DNA of 64,000 nucleotides from Streptomyces sp. DH41. Its GTDB lineage: Bacteria; Actinomycetota; Actinomycetes; Streptomycetales; Streptomycetaceae. This document shows positions 7,060 to 15,849 of the stretch, one piece after another; the stretch's first letter is position 1; the number at the start of each line of letters is the position of its first letter. Below the pieces are notes generated by a model. The model made no database searches. It was given only the letters and a program-made list of their open reading frames with translations, and was not told the DNA's origin. A program made the position numbers and the translations under genes. The stretch is taken from the NCBI RefSeq assembly GCF_029813785.1, contig NZ_JARVKY010000034.1:1-64000 (forward strand), given 5' to 3'.

Positions 7060-9132
7060 ATGAGCGTCGACGGGCGGGACGGGTCACTCGGTGACGGCGG
7101 CACCGGACCCGGCCACCCGCCGCGGGTGCCCGACCAGGGCGGGCCGGTCCGGGTCCCCCGGGACGGCGTGCCCGTGGAGGACGGCGGGTTCCTGGAGGAC
7201 GGCGGGTCCCCGGAGAACATCCGACGCCCGGAGGATGTCGGACCACCGGAGGACGGCGTCCCGGCGCCGCGTGAGCCTCGTGAGCCGCGTGAGCCGCGTG
7301 AGGACAGCGTCCTTCCGCCGCCGATCGAGCTGGAGGACGGCGGCGTCCTGCCTCCGCCGCGCGAGCTGCCGGCGTCCGACGCGGAGTTGCTCGAGCGGAT
7401 GCGCTCGGGCGACGACACGGCCTACGAGGAGCTGTACCTGCGTCACGCGGACGCGGTGCGCCGGTACGCGCGTACCTGCTGCCGCGACGCCCACACCGCG
7501 GACGACCTCACCGCCGAGGTCTTCGCCCGCGTGCTCCAGGCGGTGCGCGGGGGTTCGGGCCCCGAGCACGCCGTGCGCGCCTATCTGCTCACCACGGTCA
7601 GGCGCGTCGCCGCCGGCTGGACACGGTCGGCCGGGCGGGAGCACTTGGTCGACGACTTCGCCGTGTTCGCCGCCCAGGCCGCGTCCGGTTCAAGGGCGCC
7701 GGGCGACGACACTTCGGAGCTGGGCGCCGACGTCCGGGCCCTGCACGAGGCCGAGCAGTCGCTGGCCCTGCGGGCCTTCCGGTCGCTGCCGGAGCGGTGG
7801 CAGGCCGTGCTGTGGCACACCGAGGTCGAGGACGAGTCGCCGAGCGAGGTGGCCGTGCTCTTCGGGCTGGACGCCAACGGCACGCGCGTGCTCGCCAGCC
7901 GCGCCCGGGAGGGCCTGAAGCAGGCCTACCTCCAGGCCCATGTCAGCGATGCCCTCGCCGCCGACGAGGAGTGCGCCCGCTACGCCGACCGGCTCGGCAC
8001 CTACGCACGCGGCAGGCTGCGCACCCGGGCCCGGCGCGGGCTGCGCGAGCACCTGGACGAGTGTGCCCGGTGCAGGCTGGCCGCCGTCCAGATCGAGGAG
8101 GTCGCGAGCGGCATTCCCGCGGTGGTACCGGTCGCGGTCATCGGGTGGTTCGGCACCGCCGGGTACGCCAAGGTCGCGGGGCTCGTCGCCGGAAGCGCGG
8201 GCGCCGGTGCCGCGGGCGCTGCGGGCGCGGGCGCTGCGGCTACGGCGGGCGGTGGCGTGGCCGGAGCGTCCGGAACGTCCGGCGGGGCGGGCGCCGGGGG
8301 CGGTGCGGCGGCCTCCGAAGGGCTGGGCGCGCCGGTGAAGGCCGGGATCGCGGCCGGTGTGGTGGCGGTGGCCGCCGCGGCGGCGCTGGCCTTCGCGCTG
8401 GCCGGTGGCGACGCCCCGGCCGAGCGGCCGCCGAAGGCGGGCCCGCCGCCCTCCTCACCGGTGGCCCAACCCGCCCCGGACACGCCCACGCCCCCGGCGC
8501 AGCCGGCCCGCCCACGTCCGCCGGTGGCCGCGCCGGAGCCGCCCTCGTCCCCGGTGCCCGCCTCCAGGCCGACACCTGCCCCAGCACTCTCGCCCTCCCC
8601 CACATCGAAACCGACGCCGCCGCCGACGCCGGCTCCCACCCCGACCCCGACGCCGACCCCGCCGCCGCCGCCACCGCCGTCGTCACCGCCGCCCGCCCCG
8701 GCCGTCTACCAGTGGAGCGAGCTGGCGTACGACGTGGGCGGCGACGGCTCCGGGCCCGAGATGCGGCTGGCGGGAAGCAGTTGGGTGTGGCAGCGCTCCG
8801 CCCTGTCGGTCGGCGACGAGCGGTACGCGCGGGGCGTCACCGTGCACGGCCGCTCATCCGTCACCATCGACCTCAACCGCTCCTGCTCCTCCTACGACGC
8901 GTTGGTCGGCGTCGACGACCTGACCACGAAGCTCGGCAAGGTCCGCTTCTCGGTGCACGCCGACGGCGTCCGGCTGTGGAGTTCCGGGACGGTCGAGGGC
9001 GGGGACCCGGCGGTGCCCGTCCATGTGGACCTCGCGGGGCGCGAGACCGTACGGCTGGTGGTCGAGCCGGACGGTCACCTCGGCTCGGTGGCACTCGCGG
9101 ACTGGGCGCAGTCGCGGTTCACCTGCGTGTAG
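7060..9132 (+). CDS. ECF sigma factor fused to zinc anti-sigma-like motif, transmembrane helix and NPCBM domain
   Basis: A 690-residue membrane-tethered sigma factor. Residues 1-100 are acidic, Pro/Gly-rich and repetitive (EDGG and PRE units). Sigma region 2 is at about 105-170 (AYEELYLRHADAVRRYARTC, DDLTAEVFARVLQ) and region 4 at about 230-285 (LPERWQAVLWHTEVEDESPS). A zf-HC2-like HLDECARCR motif sits near 330, as in zinc-binding anti-sigma factors. A membrane helix (AGIAAGVVAVAAAAALAFAL) is at about 428-450, a Pro/Thr/Ser-rich wall-spanning linker at about 460-547, and an NPCBM-like carbohydrate-binding domain at about 548-690. So sensor, anti-sigma and sigma are one polypeptide. The S. coelicolor protein of this layout (SCO4117, from memory) is a pleiotropic developmental sigma factor. 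Release of the sigma part would need proteolysis or a conformational change. Confidence 0.9.
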   Translation: MSVDGRDGSLGDGGTGPGHPPRVPDQGGPVRVPRDGVPVEDGGFLEDGGSPENIRRPEDVGPPEDGVPAPREPREPREPREDSVLPPPIELEDGGVLPPPRELPASDAELLERMRSGDDTAYEELYLRHADAVRRYARTCCRDAHTADDLTAEVFARVLQAVRGGSGPEHAVRAYLLTTVRRVAAGWTRSAGREHLVDDFAVFAAQAASGSRAPGDDTSELGADVRALHEAEQSLALRAFRSLPERWQAVLWHTEVEDESPSEVAVLFGLDANGTRVLASRAREGLKQAYLQAHVSDALAADEECARYADRLGTYARGRLRTRARRGLREHLDECARCRLAAVQIEEVASGIPAVVPVAVIGWFGTAGYAKVAGLVAGSAGAGAAGAAGAGAAATAGGGVAGASGTSGGAGAGGGAAASEGLGAPVKAGIAAGVVAVAAAAALAFALAGGDAPAERPPKAGPPPSSPVAQPAPDTPTPPAQPARPRPPVAAPEPPSSPVPASRPTPAPALSPSPTSKPTPPPTPAPTPTPTPTPPPPPPPSSPPPAPAVYQWSELAYDVGGDGSGPEMRLAGSSWVWQRSALSVGDERYARGVTVHGRSSVTIDLNRSCSSYDALVGVDDLTTKLGKVRFSVHADGVRLWSSGTVEGGDPAVPVHVDLAGRETVRLVVEPDGHLGSVALADWAQSRFTCV

Positions 9133-9175
9133 GGCTTGCGGGACACGCTCCGGGAGCCCGCGCCCCGGAGGCCGT

Positions 9176-9218
9176 CAGACCGCCGTCCGGCCATCAGACC
9201 GCCGTCCGGCCATCAGAC
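9176..9218. repeat. 19-bp tandem repeat at convergent gene ends
   Basis: The 19-base unit starting CAGACCGCCGTCCGG occurs at 9176-9194 and 9195-9213, followed by the first five bases of a third copy. It overlaps the last codons and stop of the asparagine-synthetase-like gene and fills the gap to the sigma gene. It may act as a weak terminator or be a replication-slippage product. Confidence 0.6.
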
Positions 9219-11336
9219 GCGCCGCACGACCGCCCCCGCCTGCGCTCCGCCCAGCGCCCCGCGCTGCGGTGCGATGCCGCCCGGTACCGCGCGTTGGCGG
9301 GCCGGGGTGCCGGTCCAGCAGGTGCCGCGGCGGGCGAGGAGGCGGCCGAGCCACAGTTCGAGGGAGACGAGGTCGGCCAGTCCGTCCAGGGGCAGCGCCT
9401 CGCCCGCGGCCGCCGCACGCACCGCCTTGCGCACGACCCGTGCCTCCACCAGCCCCGCCTGAGCGAGCAGCGGCGTGTCGAAGAGCCCCAGCAAGGAGTC
9501 CGCGGCGACCCGCAGCCCCGTCCGCGCGGCGGAAGCCGCCACCCCCTGAGTGGGCGCTCCCCAGCCGCTCGGCAGTTCGCTCACCCCCGAGCCCTCCAGC
9601 ACCGTCCGCAGAATCGACGCCCGCGCCCCCGGCTGCACCCGCAGCGCCTCCGGCAGCGCACGGCAGGCGCGGACGACCTGGTTGTCGAGGAACGGTGTGT
9701 GCAGCCGCTGGAAGCGGATCTCGGCGGCCTGTTCCAGCACCCGTACGTCCGCCGCGTGCCGGGCCAGTGCCGCACGCGCGCGGAAGTCACCGGGCCGCTG
9801 CCCGGGCCCGACCCCGGACCGCTGGGAGGACGTCTGCAGGCGAACCGATACTTCAGCCAGTGCCTCTCCGGTCAGCCACCGCGCCGCCGGCCCCGGCCCG
9901 GCCCAGGCCAGCGCGGCCAGCGACGCCTCCATGGCACCGTCGCCCGGCGTGTCGAAACGCCGGCGGAGCAGCCGTTCGGAGAGCACCTCGAGCCCGGTGC
10001 GGTACGGCGTGCGCGCCAGCCGCCGGGCCGCCCCGTAGACACGCGCGGGGACGAACACCGACCCGTCGGCCTTGGCCAGCGCGGCGACCGGCCGCACGAG
10101 ATGGCGGCGTTTGCGGTCCATCAGCAGGTCGGCCAGGCGCGCGGGATGAGCGTCCAGCACCTGTCGTGCCCCGTATCCGGTGAAGTGGTCCGCGCTGCCC
10201 GCGGCCAGCCGGGCCCGGTGCCGGGCCGACGCGACCAGGGACGAGCCCGGTTCGTCCGTCAGCGGCCCGTCCAGCGCGGCGTACGGGAGCATGTCCTCGC
10301 CGCCGGTGACCACCACGTGGTGCAGCCGCGGGTTGGCCGCGAGGGCTCCCGCCCGCTCCAGCTCGGCCTCCTGCCCGCCGACGGCGAGGTCGTTGAAGGT
10401 GACGGCCAGCAGCCGCTCGCCCGCCCCGGTGCCGTGTCCGAGCACGGTCCCCGGCATCCCCGGCAGCCCGGCGGCCAGCAGCGCCAGCGTCCCGGAGGCC
10501 GGGCCGCCGGACAGGTCGGCGCCGATACCCGGAACGGGCATCCCGCGCGCGGCGCGCCGTTCCGCCGGCCCCATGCCGGGCACCGGCCCGGGGTCGATGC
10601 CGTCCCCGGGGACGTGCCGGGGTGCGGCGAGACGCGTGCGCACGGCCTCCACCAGGGCGTCCCGTACGCCATCCACCGCCCGGTCGGGATCGGCCGCGGG
10701 CGCGGCGACGGCGAGCGAGGCCACCTGCTCGTACCCGGCGATCTCGCGCGCCCCGGCGCGCAGGATCAGCGCGTGCCCCGGCGGGATGCGTTTCACGCCG
10801 TCGTACGGGGTGGAGTCGTCCAGCGCGGCCGGCACGTCGGGCGCGGCGAGCAGCGCGGCGAGGTGCCCGAAGTCGAGGTTGGCCTCGATGAGGTCGGCCA
10901 GGGGCAGCGCGGCCGTCGCGTACGCCGTGCCGCCCGCCCAGGGGGTGTGGAACACCGGCCGCGCGCCCGCGAGGTCGCCGCAGACGGTGATCCGCCGGCC
11001 GACCTGGACGACGGCCGTGTAGCTGCCGGGCCACGCCGTCAGATGCCGGAGCGCGCCCCCGCGCGCGGCGAACAGTCCGACGCGCAGTTGCTCGTCGGTC
11101 GCGCCGCAGATGCCGAGGACGGCGATCCGGGTCTGCGGGTCGGCCGTGACGACGCGCACCTCGTCGGGGCGCCAGTCGCCGACCGCCCACAGGGGGTCGG
11201 GGTCGCCCCACAACAGCTGGGAGCCCACGGGCTGCACGGTCTCGCCGTCGTAGCCGGTGGCTCCCGCGGAGCCGCCCGCTCCGGCGATTCCCGCGCCTCC
11301 CACGGCGGTGCTGCTCCACCCCACCAACCACCGCAT
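9213..11336 (-). CDS. Asparagine-synthetase-like (AANH) protein lacking the glutaminase Cys
   Basis: A 707-residue protein in two halves. The N-terminal half (about 1-235) resembles the class II glutamine amidotransferase fold, but it starts MRWLVGW, so the catalytic Cys that must follow Met is absent. The second half has an adenylating P-loop SGGPASG near 270 (compare SGG-DS in AsnB) and later AsnB-like elements (HTPFLDNQVV near 590). It should therefore adenylate a carboxylate and use free ammonia, an amine or an internal nucleophile, as beta-lactam synthetase and lasso-peptide cyclases do. GTG/ATG starts further upstream exist, but ATG 11336 has GGAGG at ideal distance. No precursor peptide or leader protease gene was seen nearby. 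The substrate is unknown; the gene appears conserved in streptomycetes. Confidence 0.75.
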   Translation of the reverse strand: MRWLVGWSSTAVGGAGIAGAGGSAGATGYDGETVQPVGSQLLWGDPDPLWAVGDWRPDEVRVVTADPQTRIAVLGICGATDEQLRVGLFAARGGALRHLTAWPGSYTAVVQVGRRITVCGDLAGARPVFHTPWAGGTAYATAALPLADLIEANLDFGHLAALLAAPDVPAALDDSTPYDGVKRIPPGHALILRAGAREIAGYEQVASLAVAAPAADPDRAVDGVRDALVEAVRTRLAAPRHVPGDGIDPGPVPGMGPAERRAARGMPVPGIGADLSGGPASGTLALLAAGLPGMPGTVLGHGTGAGERLLAVTFNDLAVGGQEAELERAGALAANPRLHHVVVTGGEDMLPYAALDGPLTDEPGSSLVASARHRARLAAGSADHFTGYGARQVLDAHPARLADLLMDRKRRHLVRPVAALAKADGSVFVPARVYGAARRLARTPYRTGLEVLSERLLRRRFDTPGDGAMEASLAALAWAGPGPAARWLTGEALAEVSVRLQTSSQRSGVGPGQRPGDFRARAALARHAADVRVLEQAAEIRFQRLHTPFLDNQVVRACRALPEALRVQPGARASILRTVLEGSGVSELPSGWGAPTQGVAASAARTGLRVAADSLLGLFDTPLLAQAGLVEARVVRKAVRAAAAGEALPLDGLADLVSLELWLGRLLARRGTCWTGTPARQRAVPGGIAPQRGALGGAQAGAVVRRV

Positions 11337-12037
11337 CGACGCCTCCACAGGCTGGGGACAACCAGTGCACCGTACGAACTGGTCCCATGCTGCCATGAAG
11401 GGCGCGCCGCAGAGCATCGGCGGAGCCGCATGTGCTCCCAGGAATGCGCCCCCGCGGAAACCCACGCGAGAACGTCAACTACCTCTCCGCACCTCCTCGG
11501 AGGGCGCGAAGACGACGCGAAGACGACGCGAATGCGCCCCCGCAACGCGCTCTTTGGCTACCCAACGCGCCCTCAACTCCCATGGTGAGGGCCGCGGCGC
11601 CCCGGAAACGTCCGGGTCGATTTTCAGCCAAATCGGCGTCACGCGGACACGTTCGAACACGCTCCGTACAGGCTTTGCGCACCGGCCGGCGGTGCGCGGT
11701 CCGGGAGGCGAGGCACGCCCCCCGGACCGGTCCGCCGCCCGCGGGGATGTAGGCGGCGGTGTCCCCCAGCCCACTGGATCCAGTACAGCGGGCCGACCCA
11801 CGCGGCATCCATGGAAGCGCTCCCCCGATGGCCGGAGAAGAGCGCACGGGCGGGCGCACGGCCACACACCGGGAGCACGTGGCAACTGACCGTGCAGGCA
11901 CCGCACTTCAGTACGGACCACAATCCCGCCATCCGGAACAATGCCTCTTAACGCATGGGATCCGGCGAACTACGCTGTGTTTACGAATGCCGCATGGTTA
12001 TGCCAGCGCGGCAGCCGTCTGTGTCGAGGGGTGGCGC
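11337..12037. other. 701-base intergenic region before the NsdA-like gene
   Basis: This lies between two divergent genes. It contains a direct repeat CGAAGACGACG (around 11507-11529), a CCCACTGGATCCAGT half-palindrome near 11770 and, close to the downstream gene, a lower-GC stretch (AACTACGCTGTGTTTACGAA, about 11970-11989) likely to hold its promoter. No convincing coding sequence was found. Confidence 0.4.
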
Positions 12038-13462
12038 ATGTCCAGGGAGCAACGCGGGCCGAACGAAAAACTCGGCGCCGTTCTCGCCCTCGCGGGAATC
12101 AGCAACGCCGGACTCGCCCGGCGCGTCAACGACCTTGGCGCCCAACGCGGGTTGACTCTTCGCTACGACAAGACGTCGGTGGCGCGCTGGGTGTCGAAGG
12201 GAATGGTGCCGCAGGGTGCGGCGCCGCACCTCATCGCCGCCGCCATCGGCCAGAAGCTCGGCCGTCCGGTGCCGCTCCACGAGATCGGCCTGGCGGACGC
12301 GGATCCCGCCCCCGAAGTGGGCCTCGCCTTCCCCCGGGACGTCGGCCAGGCGGTCAGGTCGGCCACCGAGTTGTACCGTCTCGACCTCGCCGGCCGCCGG
12401 TCCGGCGCCGGTGGCATCTGGCAGTCGCTGGCCGGATCGTTCGCGGTGAGCGCATATGCAACGCCGGCCTCGCGGTGGCTGATAACCCCGGCCGACAGCT
12501 CGGTGGCACGTGACGCGAGCCCGGCCGAGGGCTCCGGCGCACCGCTCAAAGTCGGCCACAGTGATGTGCAGAAGCTGCGGGAGGCCGCCGAGGACGCCCG
12601 GCGCTGGGACTCCAAGTACGGCGGCGGCGACTGGCGTTCGTCGATGGTCCCCGAGTGCTTACGCGTCGAGGCCGCCCCGCTGCTCCTCGGCTCCTACTCC
12701 GACGAGGTCGGCCGCGCCCTGTTCGGCGCCTCGGCCGAGCTGACCCGCCTGGCCGGCTGGATGGCCTTCGACACCGGCCAGCAGGAGGCGGCCCAGCGGT
12801 ACTACATCCAGGCCCTGCGCCTGGCCCGCGCGGCGGCCGACGTGCCCCTGGGCGGCTACGTACTCGCCTCCATGTCGCTCCAGGCGACCTACCGCGGCTT
12901 CGGCGACGAGGGCGTGGACCTCGCGCAGGCCGCGCTCGAACGCAACCGGGGCCTGGCCACGGCCCGCACCATGAGCTTCTTCCGCCTGGTCGAGGCCCGC
13001 GCCCACGCGCGCGCGAGTGACGCGCCGGCGGCCGGTGCGGCCCTGAAGGCCGCCGAGAGCTGGCTGGAGCGCGCCCGCCCCGGCGACAGCGACCCGACGT
13101 GGCTGGGTTTCTACTCCTACGACCGGTTCGCCGCCGACGCGGCCGAGTGCTACCGCGACCTGAAGGCACCACGCCAGGTCCGCCGCTTCACCGAGCAGGC
13201 ACTGTCGAAGCCGACGGAGGAGTTCGTACGCTCGCACGGCCTCAGGCTGGTCGTCTCGGCGGTGGCCGAGCTGGAGTCGGGCAATCTGGACGCGGCCTGC
13301 GAGCAGGGTGTGCGGGCGGTCGAGGTGGCCGGCCGCATCTCCTCGGCCCGCACCACCGAGTACGTCAAGGACCTCCTCCACCGCCTGGAGCCCTACGGCG
13401 ACGAGCCCCGTGTGGTGGAGCTGCGCGAGCGCGCCCGGCCGCTGCTGATGACCACGGCCTGA
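12038..13462 (+). CDS. NsdA-like sporulation-associated regulator (HTH plus TPR-like)
   Basis: A 474-residue protein. The N-terminal 75 residues form a helix-turn-helix-like unit (AGISNAGLARRVNDLGAQRG, then DKTSVARWVSKGMVPQG). The rest is alpha-helical, with tetratricopeptide-like pairs (GWMAFDTGQQEAAQRYYIQA, YVLASMSLQATYRGFGDEG, AHARASDAPAAGAALKAAES). This layout is that of the NsdA / SCO4114 group, in which NsdA represses sporulation and antibiotic synthesis in S. coelicolor. ATG 12038 is chosen because the HTH starts just after it and GAGGGG precedes it; the open frame extends much further upstream without homology. Probably monocistronic. The regulatory role here is inferred from the family. 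Confidence 0.8.
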   Translation: MSREQRGPNEKLGAVLALAGISNAGLARRVNDLGAQRGLTLRYDKTSVARWVSKGMVPQGAAPHLIAAAIGQKLGRPVPLHEIGLADADPAPEVGLAFPRDVGQAVRSATELYRLDLAGRRSGAGGIWQSLAGSFAVSAYATPASRWLITPADSSVARDASPAEGSGAPLKVGHSDVQKLREAAEDARRWDSKYGGGDWRSSMVPECLRVEAAPLLLGSYSDEVGRALFGASAELTRLAGWMAFDTGQQEAAQRYYIQALRLARAAADVPLGGYVLASMSLQATYRGFGDEGVDLAQAALERNRGLATARTMSFFRLVEARAHARASDAPAAGAALKAAESWLERARPGDSDPTWLGFYSYDRFAADAAECYRDLKAPRQVRRFTEQALSKPTEEFVRSHGLRLVVSAVAELESGNLDAACEQGVRAVEVAGRISSARTTEYVKDLLHRLEPYGDEPRVVELRERARPLLMTTA

Positions 13463-13537
13463 TCCATCACCGCCTCCCGGGTTTGAAGGCATTGTCAGTG
13501 GCGCAGTGCACTATCGAAGCCGGGAGGTGGGCCGGAG

Positions 13538-14761
13538 ATGGAACGAGTGCGGACCGGGGCCGCGTACGACTGCGACGTGCTGGTGATCGGCGGCGGAATC
13601 GTCGGCCTGTCGACGGCGTACGCGATCACGCGCGCCGCGCCGGGCACCCGGGTGACGGTGCTGGAGAAGGAGCCGGGACCGGCCCGGCACCAGACGGGCC
13701 GCAACAGCGGCGTCATCCACAGCGGCGTCTACTACCGCCCGGGCTCGCTGAAGGCCCGCTACGCGGTGCGGGGCGCGGCGGAGATGGTCAAGTTCTGCGC
13801 CGAGTACGGCATCGCGCACGCCGTCACCGGCAAGCTGATCGTCGCCACCGACCGCGCCGAGCTGCCCCGCCTGCACGCCCTCGTGCAGCGCGGCCGGGAG
13901 AACGGCATCCCGGTGCGCGAGCTGGGCGCCGCCCAGATCCCGGAGTACGAGCCCGAGGTGCGCGGCCTCGCCGCCATACACGTCGGCACGACCGGCATCT
14001 GCGACTACGTCGCGGTGGCCCGGCAGCTGGCCCGGGCATCCGGTGCGGAGATCCGCTACGGCGCCGAGGTGCGGCACATCGACCGGCGCCCGGACCTCGG
14101 GGTCGCCGTCCGCACCCGCGCCGGGAACGTGCTCCGCGCCCGGGTCATGGTCAACTGCGCCGGGCTGCACTGCGACGGCATCGCCCGCATGACGGGGGAC
14201 GACCCCGGCATGCGGATCGTCCCCTTCCGGGGCGAGTACTACGAGCTGGCGCGGCCGGAGCTGGTGCGGGGACTGGTGTATCCGGTGCCGGACCCGGCGT
14301 TCCCGTTCCTCGGCGTGCATCTGACCCGGGGGATCGACGGGGGCGTGCACGTCGGGCCCAACGCGGTGCCGGCGCTGGCCCGGGAGGGGTACGGCTGGGG
14401 CGTGGTGCGGCCCCGCGAGCTGGGCGGGACGCTGACCTGGCCGGGTTCGTGGCGGATAGCCCGGCGGCACTGGAGGTACGGGGCGGGCGAGCTGCGGCGG
14501 TCGCTGTCCAAGGGGGCGTTCACCGCCGCCGTGCGCAGGCTGCTGCCCGGGGTGACGGAGGGGGATCTGGTGGCGGCGCCGGCGGGTGTGCGGGCGCAGG
14601 CGGTGCTGGCGGACGGGACGCTGGTGGACGACTTCCTGATCCGTGAGGGGGCGTGCGCGGTGCATGTCCTGAACGCGCCCTCGCCCGCGGCGACGGCGGC
14701 GCTGCCGATCGGGCGGGAGGTGGGGCGGAGGGCGCTGGGGATGCTGGGGGCTGCCGCCTGA
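13538..14761 (+). CDS. lhgO: L-2-hydroxyglutarate oxidase (FAD-dependent)
   Basis: A 407-residue DAO-family flavoprotein. The FAD-binding Rossmann motif GGGIVGLSTAYAI is at about 17-29, followed by the LhgO signature HQTGRNSGVIHSGVYY (about 54-69). Later family features are AARLYEP-like EYEPEVRGLAAIHVGTTGI near 140-160 and FPFRGEYYEL near 230. It oxidises the dead-end metabolite L-2-hydroxyglutarate to 2-oxoglutarate, passing electrons to the quinone pool. ATG 13538 has a GGAG directly upstream. It stands alone between the NsdA-like gene and trmB. The product name rests on motif order rather than on a computed comparison. Confidence 0.85.
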   Translation: MERVRTGAAYDCDVLVIGGGIVGLSTAYAITRAAPGTRVTVLEKEPGPARHQTGRNSGVIHSGVYYRPGSLKARYAVRGAAEMVKFCAEYGIAHAVTGKLIVATDRAELPRLHALVQRGRENGIPVRELGAAQIPEYEPEVRGLAAIHVGTTGICDYVAVARQLARASGAEIRYGAEVRHIDRRPDLGVAVRTRAGNVLRARVMVNCAGLHCDGIARMTGDDPGMRIVPFRGEYYELARPELVRGLVYPVPDPAFPFLGVHLTRGIDGGVHVGPNAVPALAREGYGWGVVRPRELGGTLTWPGSWRIARRHWRYGAGELRRSLSKGAFTAAVRRLLPGVTEGDLVAAPAGVRAQAVLADGTLVDDFLIREGACAVHVLNAPSPAATAALPIGREVGRRALGMLGAAA

Positions 14762-14843
14762 CCTTGGTTGCCGGGGGTGCCTTGGTTGTCCGGCGTGGGT
14801 GCGGGCCGGGGGTGGGCGACGCGGACCGGCGCTGGCCGGGTGC

Positions 14844-14878
14844 CTCCCCCACTCTCGGCTTCGCTCGAGCGGGGGGAC
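14844..14878. repeat. Streptomyces interspersed hairpin repeat
   Basis: CTCCCCCACTCTCGG and CGAGCGGGGGGAC form an interrupted stem (CCCCC..CTCG / CGAG.GGGGG) around a short GCTTCGCT loop. Near-identical elements are scattered between genes of many Streptomyces genomes (recalled). It sits in the 229-base gap between lhgO and trmB and may serve as a terminator for lhgO. Confidence 0.65.
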
Positions 14879-14990
14879 CCCCATCGCCCACCCGTGCCGC
14901 CCTGGGGGTACCTCCCAGGCCGTTCAGGCACTGGGGAAGGCACGACTGCCCGCAGCTGGGGGGCGGTCGGGGTCGTAAAATTGAGGCATT

Positions 14991-15839
14991 GTGTCTGACT
15001 TCCACCGTGCTCCCGAAGCCGCCCAGCCCGCCGCGCCGCACACCGGTGTCCCCGTTCGGCATACCCGTGACAAGGGTGAGCCCCGGTTCCCCGACGGGCC
15101 GAAGGCCGATCCCGCCGGGTCGCACTTCGAGCGGCGGATCCGGAGCTTCCAGCCCCGGCGCAGCCGGGTGACCGCCGGGCAGGCGGACGCGTTGCAGCGG
15201 CTGTGGCCCGTGTGGGGTCTGGACATCGACGGGCAGCGGGTCATCGACCTCGGCGAGCTGTTCGGCAACGCCCGTCCCGTCGTCCTGGAGATCGGCTTCG
15301 GCATGGGCGAGGCCACCGCCCAGATGGCCGCCGCCGACCAGGACACCAACATCCTCGCCGTGGACGTCCACACCCCCGGCCAGGGCAACCTGCTCGGTCT
15401 CGCGGAACAGAACGAGCTGCCCAACATCCGGGTGGCCAACGGCGACGCGATCATCCTTCTGCGCGAGATGCTCGCCCCCGACTCCCTCGCCGGGCTGCGC
15501 GTCTACTTCCCCGACCCCTGGCCCAAGACGCGGCACCACAAACGCCGTCTGATCCAGCCGGAGTTCCTGGACCTGGCCGCGACCCGGCTCGCGCCGGGGG
15601 CGGTCGTGCACTGTGCCACCGACTGGGAGCCGTACGCGGAGCAGATGCTCGAGGTCCTCACCGCGCACCCCGACTTCGAGAACACCGTGGCGGACGGTGG
15701 CTTCGCGCCGCGTCCCGCCCACCGGCCGCTGACCCGTTTCGAGGGTCAGGGACTGGACAAGGGTCATGTGGTGAACGACCTGCTCTTCCGCCGCGTACCG
15801 CACGGCGATCAGCCCAAGGAGCTGCCCCCCACCGGTTAG
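14991..15839 (+). CDS. trmB: tRNA (guanine-N7-)-methyltransferase
   Basis: A 282-residue SAM-dependent methyltransferase that makes m7G46 in tRNA variable loops. The class I SAM motif is LEIGFGMGEATAQMA (about 97-111). Later TrmB signatures are AVDVHTPGQGN, the strongly conserved VYFPDPWPKTRHHKRRL (about 172-188), HCATDWEPYAEQM and the terminal TRFEGQG. About 55 non-conserved residues precede the domain, common in actinobacterial members. The GTG start is immediately downstream of an AT-rich TAAAATTGAGGCATT, so the message may be nearly leaderless. It precedes the PrsW-like gene by 10 bases, so the two are probably co-transcribed. Confidence 0.93.
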   Translation: MSDFHRAPEAAQPAAPHTGVPVRHTRDKGEPRFPDGPKADPAGSHFERRIRSFQPRRSRVTAGQADALQRLWPVWGLDIDGQRVIDLGELFGNARPVVLEIGFGMGEATAQMAAADQDTNILAVDVHTPGQGNLLGLAEQNELPNIRVANGDAIILLREMLAPDSLAGLRVYFPDPWPKTRHHKRRLIQPEFLDLAATRLAPGAVVHCATDWEPYAEQMLEVLTAHPDFENTVADGGFAPRPAHRPLTRFEGQGLDKGHVVNDLLFRRVPHGDQPKELPPTG

Positions 15840-15849
15840 GGTCCATGCC

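Noticed and set aside
7797..11588. 1263-residue plus-strand open frame
   Set aside because: It shadows the end of the sigma gene and the antisense strand of the AANH gene; the protein is Arg/Gly/Ala low-complexity with no motif.
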